Part shown: positions 42,513-52,850 of the stretch, piece by piece
Position numbering within the stretch: the first letter of the stretch is position 1
Layout of the letters: the number at the start of each line of letters is the position of its first letter
DNA from: Bemisia tabaci
Lineage: Eukaryota; Arthropoda; Insecta; Hemiptera; Aleyrodidae
Assembly (NCBI RefSeq): GCF_918797505.1
Contig: NC_092800.1
Location: 8,272,631 to 8,336,630 of the forward strand
DNA length: 64,000 bases
Direction: 5' to 3'
The notes under the pieces: model-generated
The model's database searches: none
What the model was told of the DNA's origin: nothing
Seen by the model: the letters and a program-made list of their open reading frames with translations, nothing else
Program-made: the position numbers and the translations under genes

Positions 42513-44279
42513 GTCGAATTTTGTCAGTCCTTCCACCATACTTAAATATACTTAGGACGGGTCTCGACTGCACTTGAGTCCGAATTAGCGCTTTTGACTG
42601 GCCGGTGGTGCGGTTTGAACTCATCGATGGGTGTTGCACTCCGTGTGGAAAAGCCGACAAAATTCGGCCCCACCGCAACTGACCCATTTTGCACATAGGA
42701 CCTGTGCAATCTTTGTTAAACAAATTTCTGATTTTTGCTTGAGACCAGAAGAAAAAGTAATGAAATTTTCAGTTATAGGTGCAAAAGATTCTCCTGGTAA
42801 AATTGCAATTTCGGGGGATATTGGGCAGCCATGAAATGTAGTTACGCTCTTTCGCGAGGGAGACGACACAATATGTTTCCAAAGGAAGGGCGCCTAGGGA
42901 TTTAAGAATCGACCGACGCGCATGGGTATACGAGAGCGAATGTACAAGGCGCAGTATCTAAAAGTCTAAGAAAAGAAGAAGTTTCAAAGTTTTTTCTTTC
43001 ATAGATGACCAACTGCAAATTTTTTAGCATATTATAAAAATATTTTAATTTATTTTTGTTTCAGGTAATTATTGGAACATTCGATAAGTTTTAGAAGTCA
43101 AGTTCAGTATACCATACAAACACGATTTATCGGTTTTCGAAAAATCCTGACCGAGACTCAACCACAATCCAAGTGCCAGATGATTGGTAAGATGAAATGT
43201 TTTCTTTAAATTGTCTTGTTCCTCTTCGCAATGTACCAATAAAAACAAGATTCAATGGTTCATGAGTCTAAGGAGAAACTTTTCATGGAAAATTCAGTTT
43301 TTCTCAACTCGATTTTTTTTTAAATTTCTCGTTGCAAATTATTCCTCGGACTCGCACCCTTTTGTGTGAAACCCAAAATTTGCCAGATTTTCATCTGGTA
43401 TTTTCAATTTCTTCAGTGACGAGTACCGTAGAAGGCACGGCAATTATTTTTTCCCTCAATGCAAGCCCGCAACGTGAACAATCGATTCCAATAAAAATAG
43501 CCCGTTTCGAGACATATCGATATTTTTCATGCATGTAAATAGACGAAATCCAGCGTTGCCAACTTTCAAGAAACACCTCTGGTTTTAACGACGGATGGAT
43601 CGATCAAAAGTGGCAATTTGGCATCGCAGTGGATCTTTCGGTTTAATATTCCGCCTCAGCGGAGGCTCGGCTCGAAATAGTCCGGATTTTTAAGTCGGAG
43701 AGGAATTAGAGATTCTATCACGTTCCGGCCGGCCGGCCATCTCTCGAACGTAATTGGTCTATTTTGATTTATTACCCGAGTATTGGCTGCACACAGCCAA
43801 TGAGCGGCCGAAAAAGAGAAAAAGAAAAACACGTGGCAGTTATGGTTGGCTCAATTTATCCACATCCTCCCAAAATAGCCCCCCTCGCCGCGTCCCCGGA
43901 TTTCTTCCGAAGCCCCGTTTTATTCCGAGTCTCGCGTCCGCGTTGCGACTCCCGAAAATTCCGCGTTTTTTTCGTGCCGGAATTCGACGGAAAATCCGGA
44001 AGTTTGGCAGCGCTGATTACATTCTTTCAGCTGATCCGTGTAATAAATTCACCGTGGCAGACGTTACATGATTGATGAGCCAGCTTTCGAGCGCTGAGGC
44101 CTTGTCCAGATTGCCTGACCCTCATGGTCAAGAGGTCTCAAAGTTCGGAATTTTAATTCTTCCTATTATGTCCAGCTTCTTTGGTTTTTTTCAGAGAGCG
44201 CATTCATCAAAGCGCGCGGGTCCCGAAACGTCGATTTATTTTTATCTAATGAACTGTAATAGTTCCTCTCTCCACCGGG
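42513..44279. other. Long stretch without a gene
   Basis: 42655-42690 contains CCACCGCAACTGACCCATTT, a lone family F end. 43600-44080 is a GC-rich island with overlapping 100-codon frames (43754, 43764) and no domain. Rest AT-rich. Confidence 0.4.
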
Positions 44280-44402
44280 TCGATTGTTGAATCGATATCG
44301 AATGTCCTTTATCGATAAATCAGTTCATTGCGATATATCGATTGATCCGCCATAAAAACCTATGGAAAAGTATTAATAAACAGTGTGTTCGCAACGCCTT
44401 AG
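44280..44402 (+). mobile_element. hAT-like remnant, family D
   Basis: TTGCGATATATCGATTGATC, CCTATGGAAAAGTATTAATA and TGTTCGCAACGCCTTAG follow family D; the preceding GATTGTTGAATCGATATCGA resembles the 26711-26820 palindrome. Both termini missing. Confidence 0.65.
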
Positions 44403-44405
44403 TAA

Positions 44406-44600
44406 CACTGAAAAAAAATTGAAGTTGATCTAGATCCAGACTCTGATGTAAAAAATTGTACGAAGAACAATAAATCTTGAATTACCGAATACAGCAGTTA
44501 CTTTAGAATGCAAGATGTAATTCTAATGCTGTGACGGTAATTCATCTTTCAAAGTTCTGGCACCTTTTGTCATCCGAAGTATCATACTTTTTTTCCAGTG
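44406..44600. mobile_element. CACTG-ended element
   Basis: CACTGAAAAAAAATTGAAG at the left and inverted ATACTTTTTTTCCAGTG at the right give ~14-bp terminal repeats; the interior has ATCTAGATCCAGACTCT, recalling family A, plus a loose GTAATTC inverted pair. Flanks AA/AT do not give a clear 2-bp duplication. Confidence 0.6.
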
Positions 44601-44670
44601 ATATCAATTATTTACCACAGCTTCATATCGATCGATTATGAGATTATTAATCGACCCGGAGATGAGAAAT

Positions 44671-44791
44671 GGACGTATTTCTGCCAAATGGAACTAGGTG
44701 CATTAAGACATGAACCCGAGACCCATTAAAATATATGCGTAACAGGGCTCACGTCATAATGCACATAGTTCCGTATGGTAGAAATACGTCC
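44671..44791. mobile_element. MITE, family C, AAAT duplication
   Basis: 121 bp from GGACGTATTTCTGCCAAATG to the inverted ATGGTAGAAATACGTCC. AAAT at 44667-44670 and 44792-44795. Core GGCTCACGTCATAATGCACA as in the other copies. Confidence 0.9.
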
Positions 44792-44795
44792 AAAT

Positions 44796-45555
44796 TTCAG
44801 TTTAGATTCGGCATCGGAGGCCGAAGATTCTGAACAAATGAAAAAGGTAAAAAAGCGAAATAGTTCAGTGTCATCTCTCGTTGACTCCTTGTCGCACGAT
44901 TTTTGACCCGTTGATGGTAGGTCTGTAGGGGGAAAAGCCGCCAACGAAGTGTCAACTCGAGGCGGTAAATGAGACACCCGGATCCCGCACCCTCGGTTTT
45001 TTGTCATCCCTTAGAGTGTGCGTTCTTGTTAGCTCAGTCGACGGATTGTCTGGTAGGGCGGAGCGCTAAAACTAACTTTTCGCGGCACCCGGGCTCACCA
45101 TGATTTTTAGTGGCCAAATAGGCTAAAAATAAGCTACGAAAAGTTTGGGATCCTAAAACCACCCCTAGACCCGTGCGCCATGGCCTAAAGGGGTTGAATT
45201 GAATTTCGGAGATTGAAAAGTGTCGATTCCTACTGAAATGATAAAGTTAGAGGCGCTTTCTTAGAGACTGGATAGTACGTATTTTATAGCATATCATTTT
45301 TATGCCAATTTTGCTTCTTCGCATAATTAAGTAAAAAAAACGCCACTAGTCACTGGTCAGATCATGCTCGGATTCAGGAATCGCCATTACATTTTATCAA
45401 CTGCAGCGTTAAATCGAATTTCAACGGACCTTGGTGCAGCAAGGCAAAGTGTGTCTTAACATGGAAGCGCCTTCAACTTTCAGGATACTTCACACACATC
45501 CGGGGAGTTCAAATAGTTGTATGACCTAAGTCGCGTATATTATATGGATAGGAAT
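44796..45555. other. Unique sequence containing a SINE-like segment
   Basis: See 45018-45215. Other parts show no gene or repeat. Confidence 0.35.
45018..45215 (+). mobile_element. Possible tRNA-derived SINE
   Basis: TTAGCTCAGTCG at 45029-45040 is a strong RNA polymerase III A-box match. GGGCTCACCA at 45091-45100 is a weak B box at a plausible spacing of about 55-60 bp. No tail or flanking duplication was identified, and no second copy in the window supports it. Confidence 0.35.
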
Positions 45556-45796
45556 CTACATCTTGTTCGTCGATGCGCATTTTCGCAAGTTTCCAAATTC
45601 CTCGTCAAGCTCAAGGAACGACTCAAAAAGAAGAAGAAGAAATTTTTTGTGTTATTTAACAGGAAAAAAGCCCAGAAGTTTCACTTCTGCAATTTGAACT
45701 TGGGTAAAATCCCGTGAAACGTCCCGTGGAGACAAGGCGCTACATCTTGTTCGTCGATGCGCATTTTCGCAAGTTTCCAAATTCCCGTCAAAGCTC
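45556..45796 (+). repeat. Direct repeat pair, ~58 bp
   Basis: 45556-45613 and 45740-45796 share CTACATCTTGTTCGTCGATG and CGCATTTTCGCAAGTTTCCA, offset 184 bp. Between them is an AAG-rich run (45628-45642). Confidence 0.85.
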
Positions 45797-46366
45797 AACT
45801 GTGCGTGCGAGATAGGGCTCGAGGAGGGATAAAGCACCCGCGGGAGGGGGGAGAATGGGGGGGGGCGTCGAGGGTTGAAGGAGCAGGAAGAGGGGGAACC
45901 CGGGAGACACGGCCGCGGAGAGAGGAGCAAAAGTCGGAGCGGAGCCGGGATCCGTTGACTAAATAAAATGTAGGGGATTAATAAAGAAGGACGCTGAAAC
46001 AAAGCGGAGTGGGCGTGGCCGCGCGGCGCGGGCGGCCGTAAATCAAGCGAAGACGCTCCTCGACTCCTACGCAAGGGCCCGCGCCCCGAGCCACGCACTC
46101 CGCGAGGATACAATGTAAAAAAATCGCCCGCCGCCGCCGCCGCCGCGGTTTCAGCGACGCAAGCTCGGGCCCCCCTCCCCCCCCCCCGAAAGGCGCTCCC
46201 CGGCCACCCCCGGCCGCCCTCCGACGCCCCCCGAGTTTAACGGCTCTGCGGGGAGCCAGCCAGCGCCTCCCTGTGCGTACTGTTTCTTCCCATGTGTAAG
46301 GCACAGTGGGCGCAGTTGAATGGAGAACCCGAGAAAGGGATTTTCGTTTTGTCGCCCTCCTGACAT
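45797..46366. other. Strongly GC-rich island
   Basis: Contains C-rich runs (about 46170-46190), CGCCGCCGCCGC near 46132-46146 and long minus-strand frames (153 codons, 45652-46113; 140 codons, 45978-46400). The peptides are Arg/Pro/Gly low complexity. No gene called. Confidence 0.45.
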
Positions 46367-46690
46367 ACGCCTGTGTCACACTATCAAAATACTCCTTCAA
46401 GATATAAAGGTCAAGTGTTGTGATTGGTCCACAAAGCTGCCTTTCATCCCCGGAGAATTAATCCTCTCTCATCGCCATCATATTTTATTTGTCATATTTA
46501 TATACTAACATAGAGGCTAGACAAACAGGGTCACGGCCCTAGTCAGAAGGTAGAAGAAGAAGAAGTGTTGTGATTGGCTTATTCGATCACTTGGACCAAT
46601 CACAGCCCTCGACCTAGACATTTTGAAGAAGGAGTATTTGGATTTTGAAATTCCGCCCGAAATTCGACAGTTATGAAACAGTTCCTCGTC
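46367..46690. mobile_element. MITE related to 27523, with a central insertion
   Basis: CGCCTGTGTCACACTATCAA, AAATACTCCTTCAA and GTGATTGGTCC on the left; CCAATCACAG, GAAGAAGGAGTATTTG and ATGAAACAGTT on the right, the order seen at 27523-27660. The centre (about 46434-46565) is extra unrelated sequence ending in AGAAGAAGAAG. Confidence 0.7.
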
Positions 46691-46989
46691 TTTATATTTC
46701 GATCTAAATGGAAGGTATGCTTCTAAATATTTGACAAATAAACATTGACGAATGCAAGTGTAACAGATGGTGAACTCAAGGACGAATAAAGTTCCTCGAA
46801 TAGTATCCCCGCACTAGTGGAAATTTTTTTTCTGAGGAATTCAAAGTTTCTTGTTACGGGCAACACTAGTAGGAGTGGCTTTGTTTCAAAATAAACTGTC
46901 GAGGCCCATAGAAGGTCTCCAGAGTTGAATTTTATTCTTCTGTCGGAGACATGTCTTCGTTTCTCAATGACATATCGGGTTAATTCAAG
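46691..46989. other. Unique AT-rich sequence
   Basis: Nothing recognised. Confidence 0.4.
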
Positions 46990-47236
46990 TTGCTAAGGAA
47001 AAACGCCGTATGAACATTCGAGAGTTGCCGCATTTCCCTTGATAATACATGTATTTTTGACCACCTTCAGGCATATTTTTCCTTGAAATTTTCAGATATT
47101 TTAGATAAAATCGCATACGAAATTGTCTGAAAATTTTGGAAAATAATATTCGGAATTTTCCTAGTGAATTCGGTTTTTATCGGGGGAAACTTGGCAACAT
47201 CTGAAGGCTCATACGACGTTCTTATTTAGCACAGCA
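46990..47236. mobile_element. MITE, family E
   Basis: Left TGCTAAGGAAAAACGCCGTA, TGAACATTCGAGAGTTGCC; right inverted TTGGCAACATCTGAAGGCTC, ATACGACGTTCTTATTTAGC. Confidence 0.85.
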
Positions 47237-47326
47237 GAGTAATCGTTGACAAAAAAAGGGACCTCACGAAAAGTCCCGAAAGTCCTAGTGGATCTACAAT
47301 CAAGATGTTGCCTGTTCGATGCAATG

Positions 47327-47670
47327 GAGATGTTGCAAGTGCGAGGAATTTGCGATTTGACTGTTGATTCTTATGTAAACGTTCGCAGGGTTGCCGTGTT
47401 TTCAGTTTTAGAGTCCCCAAATAAAGTGGCAGCCCTGTCAATATACATATTTGCTCCCTTTCTTTGCACGGAGAGTTTATCTTGATGTAGAGGTGGACTC
47501 TCAGAGCGTGGAATATCCCCTCCATTTTGGCTTCAAGTTGAGAGCTTTTTTTGAGCTTGGGAGTTGATTACACAGAAAACCAGTGGCACCATTGGGTTTC
47601 TCGCAATTTTTTACATGAGAATCAATAGTCAAATCGCAAATTCCTCACACATGCAACATCTTCATTTATC
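47327..47670. mobile_element. Foldback repeat related to 35221-35395
   Basis: GATGTTGCAAGTGCGAGGAA, TTTGCGATTTGACTGTTGAT with inverted ATCAATAGTCAAATCGCAAA and CACACATGCAACATCT. It is about 170 bp longer than the 35221 copy because of extra sequence at about 47394-47540. Confidence 0.75.
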
Positions 47671-48218
47671 CCTTGAATGAACACATTCATTTCAGCCTTC
47701 ACGTGAAACAGATACCACCCGCGACACTTGTCGTTCGAGAACCTATAAATATTGACTCGGCTGCCCGATGGCGGAAAGCGGCCGCCGCATGTGACGGAGA
47801 AGGTTAAGATGTAAGATTGCGCAGAGGCATCTTGCCCTCTCTACCTCTCCTCCAATGGTAATGCACCGGCCGGCTGCACTTCCAGTCGGGATGGCAAGGG
47901 TTGCCACTATGTACCCACGTTGAACCAATGCCAGATCTTTCCTCTTCGTCACTCACTGACCGCGGCCATTTTGAGCGGTGATCTGATGAGTCACAGAAAT
48001 AACTACCTGGTCTCATTCGTTTACTTCATCTCGCCCATCGCGTTTTGTGCAATACCTCCACTTGGGAGTAGAAATGGTGACCTATTGCAGTTTGGTGGCC
48101 ATTTGGCAAATGTGACGGCAGTTTACGACTAGAGATAAATATATATTTTTATTCTTTCATCCTTTTGTCTTACAAAAAACAGCGCTTCTAGTAACCAGTA
48201 TCACTAATGCGCTATTGG
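47671..48218. other. Unique balanced island
   Basis: 47740-48110 is GC-balanced; three 69-70-codon frames overlap in different frames (47743, 47804, 47920). No domain seen. Confidence 0.4.
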
Positions 48219-48613
48219 ATGTTGTTTGATATCGGAATCTGAAGATTGGCAGTGACATTTTTTATGCCACAAGTTGGCTGCACTGAAAAGAAAGTTCGGT
48301 CTTATGAATTGAACGTTCGGTGTTCCAATCATCATCCCAATTAATTGGTTTGTCAAACCAAATTTCGGTCGTCAAACCGAACTATCGGCGTGTGAACGAA
48401 CTTCAACGGTGAAGTGAACTGACGAATGAAGTTCGTTCATATGAATCGAATGTCCGATTACACGAGTCGAAAGTTTAGTTTGACAAACCGAATAGTTGGG
48501 ATGATATGGAACACCGAACGTTCAATTCATACGATGAACTTTTTTTCAGGGCAGCCAACCTTGTGGCATAAAACATGTCACTGCCAATCTTCAGATCTGT
48601 ACATCAAACAATG
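48219..48613. mobile_element. Outer palindromic element of a nested set
   Basis: Left arm 48219-48280 (TTGTTTGATATCGGAATCTG, AAGATTGGCAGTGACATT, ATGCCACAAGTTGGCTG) pairs with 48552-48613 (CAGCCAACCTTGTGGCATAA, TGTCACTGCCAATCTTCAGA). The centre is occupied by the element at 48281-48551. Confidence 0.85.
48281..48551. mobile_element. CACTGAAAAG foldback at the centre of the outer palindrome
   Basis: CACTGAAAAGAAAGTTCGGT, ATTGAACGTTCGGTGTTCC pairs with inverted GGAACACCGAACGTTCAATT, GATGAACTTTTTTTCAGGG. The interior is packed with GGTTTGTCAAACC-type small palindromes and CCGAAC motifs. 271 bp, non-coding. Confidence 0.85.
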
Positions 48614-48632
48614 AACAACAATATATTCGGTT

Positions 48633-48812
48633 TGTCAAACTAAACTTTCGGTTCGTGTAATCGAACATTCCATCCATATGACCGAACTTCATTCGTCAGT
48701 CAACTTCACCGTTGAAGTTCGGTTACACGAACCGATAGTTTGGTTTGACGGACCGAAAATTCGGTTTGACAAACCGAATTAGTTGAGATGATATGGAGCA
48801 CCGAACTTTGGT
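48633..48812. mobile_element. Inverted partial copy of the 48281 element
   Basis: TCGGTTTGTCAAACTAAACT, GTTCGGTTACACGAACCGAT and ATGATATGGAGCACCGAACT are in the reverse order and orientation of 48281-48551, so the two form a larger imperfect hairpin. Confidence 0.8.
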
Positions 48813-48852
48813 TCATAACGAGGTCCCATTTGAACAATTCCGCACTTCCTAT

Positions 48853-48971
48853 CAGGTACTCTCCTTACAGGTACTCCCCATACAGGTACTCTCCCATACA
48901 GTACCTCCCATACAGATACTCTCCCCATACAGGTACTCTCCCTATACAGGTACTCTCCTTATATAGGTGCT
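48853..48971 (+). repeat. 16-18-bp minisatellite
   Basis: About seven units of CAGGTACTCTCCCCATA with small length changes. The translated YRYSPYRYSP pattern is a by-product of the repeat. Confidence 0.9.
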
Positions 48972-49573
48972 CTTGTCTGCCTTCAAGATGGAGCCGTTAA
49001 CGCTCATAAAAAAAAGGTTTTTATTTGTTCATACATTTATCAGAAGCATTACCGGCAGAATTACCAATCCGGAATTTTTGAGGTTTCCTCTCCACCGAGA
49101 GATCCCCTCCCCCACCCCCCAAAATGGCGGGGTCTCACGAATCCGGAAACGGATGCGAGCGATAAGCATTTCTGCGGAATTCAAAATTCAGTCGAGGCGT
49201 CACGGCGCCGGCTGGCCATGCCATGCCGTGCCGGCCGCGGCCGGTATTATCTAATGACTCCCCCACCTTCACCCCCACCCCAACCCCTCCATCCCCCTCC
49301 CCCGGTCCCCCGCCCGGGCCGGCCGCAGCGACCACTAAAAGCAGCGATGAAATCAGCGACCGCCGCGCCGCGGCAATTAGCCATATTCATAATAGTTCGT
49401 GACTTATAGCGCTCAAGGTCACGGCATCGCATTTATTTCAATTTTTCACCATCCCTTCCCCCCTCGTCTTCGGGATCCACGCACGTCCACTTGGAGCCAT
49501 CCGCAATCCACTGTTGCCGTTTCGGGTCGTCCAGAAATGGTATATTTTGATTTTCCGACCTCTTTCACCTCTT
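48972..49573. other. GC-rich unique island
   Basis: 49080-49420 is very GC/CpG-rich (CCGGCCGCGGCCGG near 49229), open in many frames with no domain. Confidence 0.45.
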
Positions 49574-49917
49574 GAGTAGTGCTGCTTTTCCGGAATGATT
49601 CCGAAGCTCGGAACTTTCGCAATTCCTTGGAATTTCACTCGGAGTCTTCGAAATTCCCGAAATATCCCGGAATTTTCAGCTATATTCCAAATGTTCTAGG
49701 AATTTTGGGGTTGTTTTTGTCAGTTTTACCGATTATTTAATCAAATTTGTTGATTTTTTTATCAAATTTTTCAATCTTTGCAACTAAGTCCGGGCGTTTT
49801 TCGGAATTCTCTCCGGAACTTTTGAAAAAATCAGAATTTTTCTCGTAAGTTTTGGATGTTGGAATTAATCCCAGGAACTCCGGAATCTTCGGTAAAATAA
49901 AATAGCAGCACTGTTCT
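49574..49917. mobile_element. Element with AGTGCTGCT ends and CGGAA-rich body
   Basis: AGTGCTGCTTTTCCGGAA at the left and AAAATAGCAGCACTGTT at the right form a short inverted repeat. The body repeats CCGGAA/GGAATTTT-type motifs, as in 52488-52850. Confidence 0.5.
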
Positions 49918-50923
49918 GAAGTCTCCTCCTTTCACCCGTCTCCAAAAAGTTTCCTAACAGTTTTTTGAGCATTCGGTCTAGTTTTTACAGTTTTCAATAA
50001 CAACCGCGAAAATTCGAATCATATTAAGCGCCTTCAAAAACTGATGGGTAGGCGAAAACTCAACTGGTGTGCACGAGTTAGTTGTATCGCTCCTCCAGTG
50101 AGTCTGCATGTTTGCTGGATTGCAACCACTGTATCGTTTTGTACTGAACACTTGCGAGTCACTTGCAACACCTTTATTGCTAATCAGATTCATTCGTCAG
50201 TTCCCGATCGGATAAAAAATCGTGATTTCATATTTGGGCTACATTTTGCAACTAACGAGGAGCTTGCTTTTTAAGAGAAGTCTCTTTTCGTCGCAACCCC
50301 TGCAAAAGAACGTAACTATATTTCAATGTTGCCAAATTTTCCCTCGCAAACTGCGTTTTTACCTGGAGAATCTTGGGCTTTTCTAACTGAATATTTCAAT
50401 TGTCTGAGTCTATTTTGCAATCTTGCAATGGACTTACGTTCTTTTGTTTGGGAAACGACGTTTTTAGACGTTTTTTCCTTCGAATCGCAACCTCCCATAG
50501 TTCGACACCTCGACCAACATGATTTAAATTAAAGAATCGAAATATATTTTTTCAAATACCAGCATGGCAACAAAGATCGAAGCCTCCAACACCAAGGAAT
50601 GCGCTTTAAATGGCCTTAAAAGTTCTCTGCCAAGAACAGAGCGTCTGATCTCGAAACCGCGTCGCATCGCGATTTTTCCGAGTACACAAACAATCGCGAG
50701 AGACAATTAATATAATTACTAATTATGCGGGAGCGCTGCGGTCATGAATTATGCATTCTTTAACGCAGGCCTCACTAACCATGTTATAATGTGCTTGTAA
50801 GTTTTAATAACATATTCGCCCTTATCCGGACGTTATCTACAAGCACTTTAATTTTATTAGTCCAAAATTAATCGGCCGGGATTTCTCTCCATGTGACTTC
50901 ATTAAACGAGTGTGCTCACCGTG
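49918..50923. other. Unique stretch without a gene
   Basis: Contains a homeodomain-motif-rich segment at 50640-50910, listed separately. 50300-50470 has a weak inverted pair AAGAACGTAA-TTACGTTCTT. Confidence 0.35.
50640..50910. promoter_or_regulatory. Speculative enhancer-like segment
   Basis: Non-repetitive DNA with many homeodomain core sites in a short span: AATTAATATAATTACTAATT (50704-50723), ATGAATTATGCATTC, TTTAATTTTATTAG and AAAATTAATCGG, interleaved with CpG-rich blocks. Composition alone suggests a possible cis-regulatory element; no gene nearby supports it. Confidence 0.2.
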
Positions 50924-51159
50924 GCGTGCTTTGCGATACATCGATTGATCTGCCATTTCAAACCTATGGAAAAGGATCGATAAACAGGGTGTTTACATAA
51001 TAAACCGGTAGCGTGGCGTGCTTTGCGATTTATCGATTTATCTGTCATTTAAACCTACGGTAAGGATCGATAAACATAGAGTGTTCGCAACAAAAACCTT
51101 AAAAATCGATGCTTTACCATAGCTTTTAATGAGGAAATATCGACAATCGATCATGCTGG
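50924..51159 (+). mobile_element. Two adjacent hAT-like copies, family D
   Basis: Copy 1 (50924-51000) has GTGGCGTGCTTTGCGATACA and AAAGGATCGATAAACAGGGT and then stops. Copy 2 (about 51006-51159) has GCGTGGCGTGCTTTGCGATT, GTTCGCAACAAAAACCTT and GAGGAAATATCGACAATCGA and ends GATCATGCTGG. Both are degraded at the right end. Confidence 0.8.
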
Positions 51160-51243
51160 TTGACTCGCATTCTTGGAAATAGGGTGTGAATCCACGTTTC
51201 GATACGTATCACAATGGCTGCCAACGTTGGACGTAGTTGAATT

Positions 51244-51365
51244 GGACGTATTTCTGCCTAACGGAAGTATGTGCATTAAGGCATGAGCCCTGAGACCCAT
51301 AAGAATATATGCATAAGAGGGCTCACGTCATAATGCACACAGTTCCGTTTGACAGAAATACGTCC
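51244..51365. mobile_element. MITE, family C, AATT duplication
   Basis: 122 bp, GGACGTATTTCTGCCTAACG to inverted CGTTTGACAGAAATACGTCC (plus-strand reading). AATT at 51240-51243 and 51366-51369. Core TGAGCCCTGAGACCCATAAG and GGCTCACGTCATAATGCACA. Confidence 0.9.
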
Positions 51366-51369
51366 AATT

Positions 51370-51719
51370 ATATACGTGCGCGATTTTAGTCGAGCGCTTA
51401 TCTCACTGTAGGATAATTAATTTTTACAACTCATGTGCTTGTCGAGAAGGACATAAAAATAATGAGACAGAGAGAATGAAACATAACAGACAACAATGCT
51501 CAAACACTGTACGTAGGTTCTTCGATGACAAGACTTTGAGGTGTTAAATTATTCGCTTTTACCTTGGAAGTTAATAATTAACAGGGGAGGAGGTTCCAGC
51601 ACTAGGCATGATGTTGTCCCTCCAACTTATTGATTTCATTCTGTTTGTTTTACATCGGATCATTTTAATTTTTTTCCCCCTCTTTTATTTATGGGAAATT
51701 CATGATACATTTATATCCC
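51370..51719. other. Unique AT-rich sequence
   Basis: Nothing recognised. Confidence 0.4.
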
Positions 51720-52153
51720 AATGAGTCAGTTGCGCGGGTCACAGAACCGTGTTTTGATGCTTGATTCTCGTAGACTAGCTAAAAATAATAAGATCCGTCC
51801 AAACAGCTACTCTCCACGTTCAATATCAACCGAGATATCGCGCTTTGATAAAGCCGGTTTTATGATGTCATCCGCCGCGATACTGACACCCTTGGTTTCT
51901 TTCACCTTGCTTTCAACGTTGTTCACGTTTGTGACGTACTGGTTATTCAACGTGAAACTTGAATGAAAGCAAGGTGAAAGATACTAAAGGTGTCACCACT
52001 ACGGCGGATGACGGCACAAATTTACCTTATCAAAGCGCAATATCTCGGTTAATATTCAATGTGTGAAAAGTTGCTGTTTGAACAGAGCTTATTCATTTTA
52101 GCTGATCCACAATAATCAAAACACGATTCTGTGACCAGCGCAACTGACCCATT
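51720..52153. mobile_element. MITE, family F (best-preserved copy)
   Basis: 434 bp with ~200-bp arms. ATGAGTCAGTTGCGCGGGTC at the left and GACCAGCGCAACTGACCCAT at the right. Inner pairs include TTTCACCTTGCTTTCA/TGAAAGCAAGGTGAAAG and GATATCGCGCTTTGATAA/TTATCAAAGCGCAATATC. The 81-codon frame 51721-51966 is a shadow. Confidence 0.9.
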
Positions 52154-52487
52154 GCAGCAGTTGGAATATCATTAATTTATGTTTTAAAATTTCACGTGAT
52201 TTTACCATCTTCAATATTAGCAAAAAGCATAATAATGTTTCGAGCAGACTCAATGAAAACGCTAAAAACCCAAAACTTTTTAGCGCATGTAACTGAAGTT
52301 TTTGTTAGTCATATTTTCCACATTTTCTACAAAAGACTCCGGTTATATGAAGGATGTTGGTTCCAATAGCTGGAACCTGAACTGAAAACGGACGAAAGTT
52401 CGAAATTTGAACCTTATGACCGAAGTATTTTTTCTCCATACATGTAAACTGTAGTTTTTTGGTCGCATGTCATTCTTTATCCCTCAC
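52154..52487. other. Unique AT-rich sequence
   Basis: Nothing recognised. Confidence 0.4.
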
Positions 52488-52850
52488 CACTGTAGAGCAA
52501 TGATTCTCAGCCCTGCAAGCAGTTTTCCCATTTCCCGGAACTAGCTCCAGATTCCGGAACTTTTGAACTTTTCTTGAATTTTCCCGGAACTTTTGAGCTT
52601 TTCCTAAATTTTTCCCGGAACTTTTGAGTTTTTCCTGAATTTTTCCAGGAACCTTTGAAATTCTCAAAATGTTCCGGATCTTTTGCATCATCCGTAACTT
52701 TTGAAGCAATTTAAAAGGAACTCCGGAACTTTTGACGGGCATGGAGTGGAAGATATTTCAACAAAAAAGTTCCGGATCCCGGAATTTTCGACGGACATGC
52801 AATAGGAGCACTGTGCAGCACTATAGAGCAACGATTCTCAGCCCTGCAAG
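52488..52850. repeat. CCGGAACTTTTGA minisatellite between 32-bp direct repeats
   Basis: 32-bp direct repeats (52488-52519, 52819-52850; CACTGTAGAGCAATGATTCT type, two mismatches) enclose 299 bp. Inside, 52547-52735 is a tandem of ~34-bp units with TTCCCGGAACTTTTGA. The right inner end GGAGCACTG recalls the 49574-49917 element. The 90-codon minus frame is a repeat shadow. Confidence 0.8.

Noticed and set aside
45652..46400. 153- and 140-codon minus-strand frames
   Set aside because: They lie in an extremely GC-rich, low-complexity island and translate to Arg/Pro/Gly-rich sequence. No homology is recognisable.
48853..48971. CRISPR array
   Set aside because: Units are only 16-18 bp with no unique spacers, and the context is an animal-type genome.
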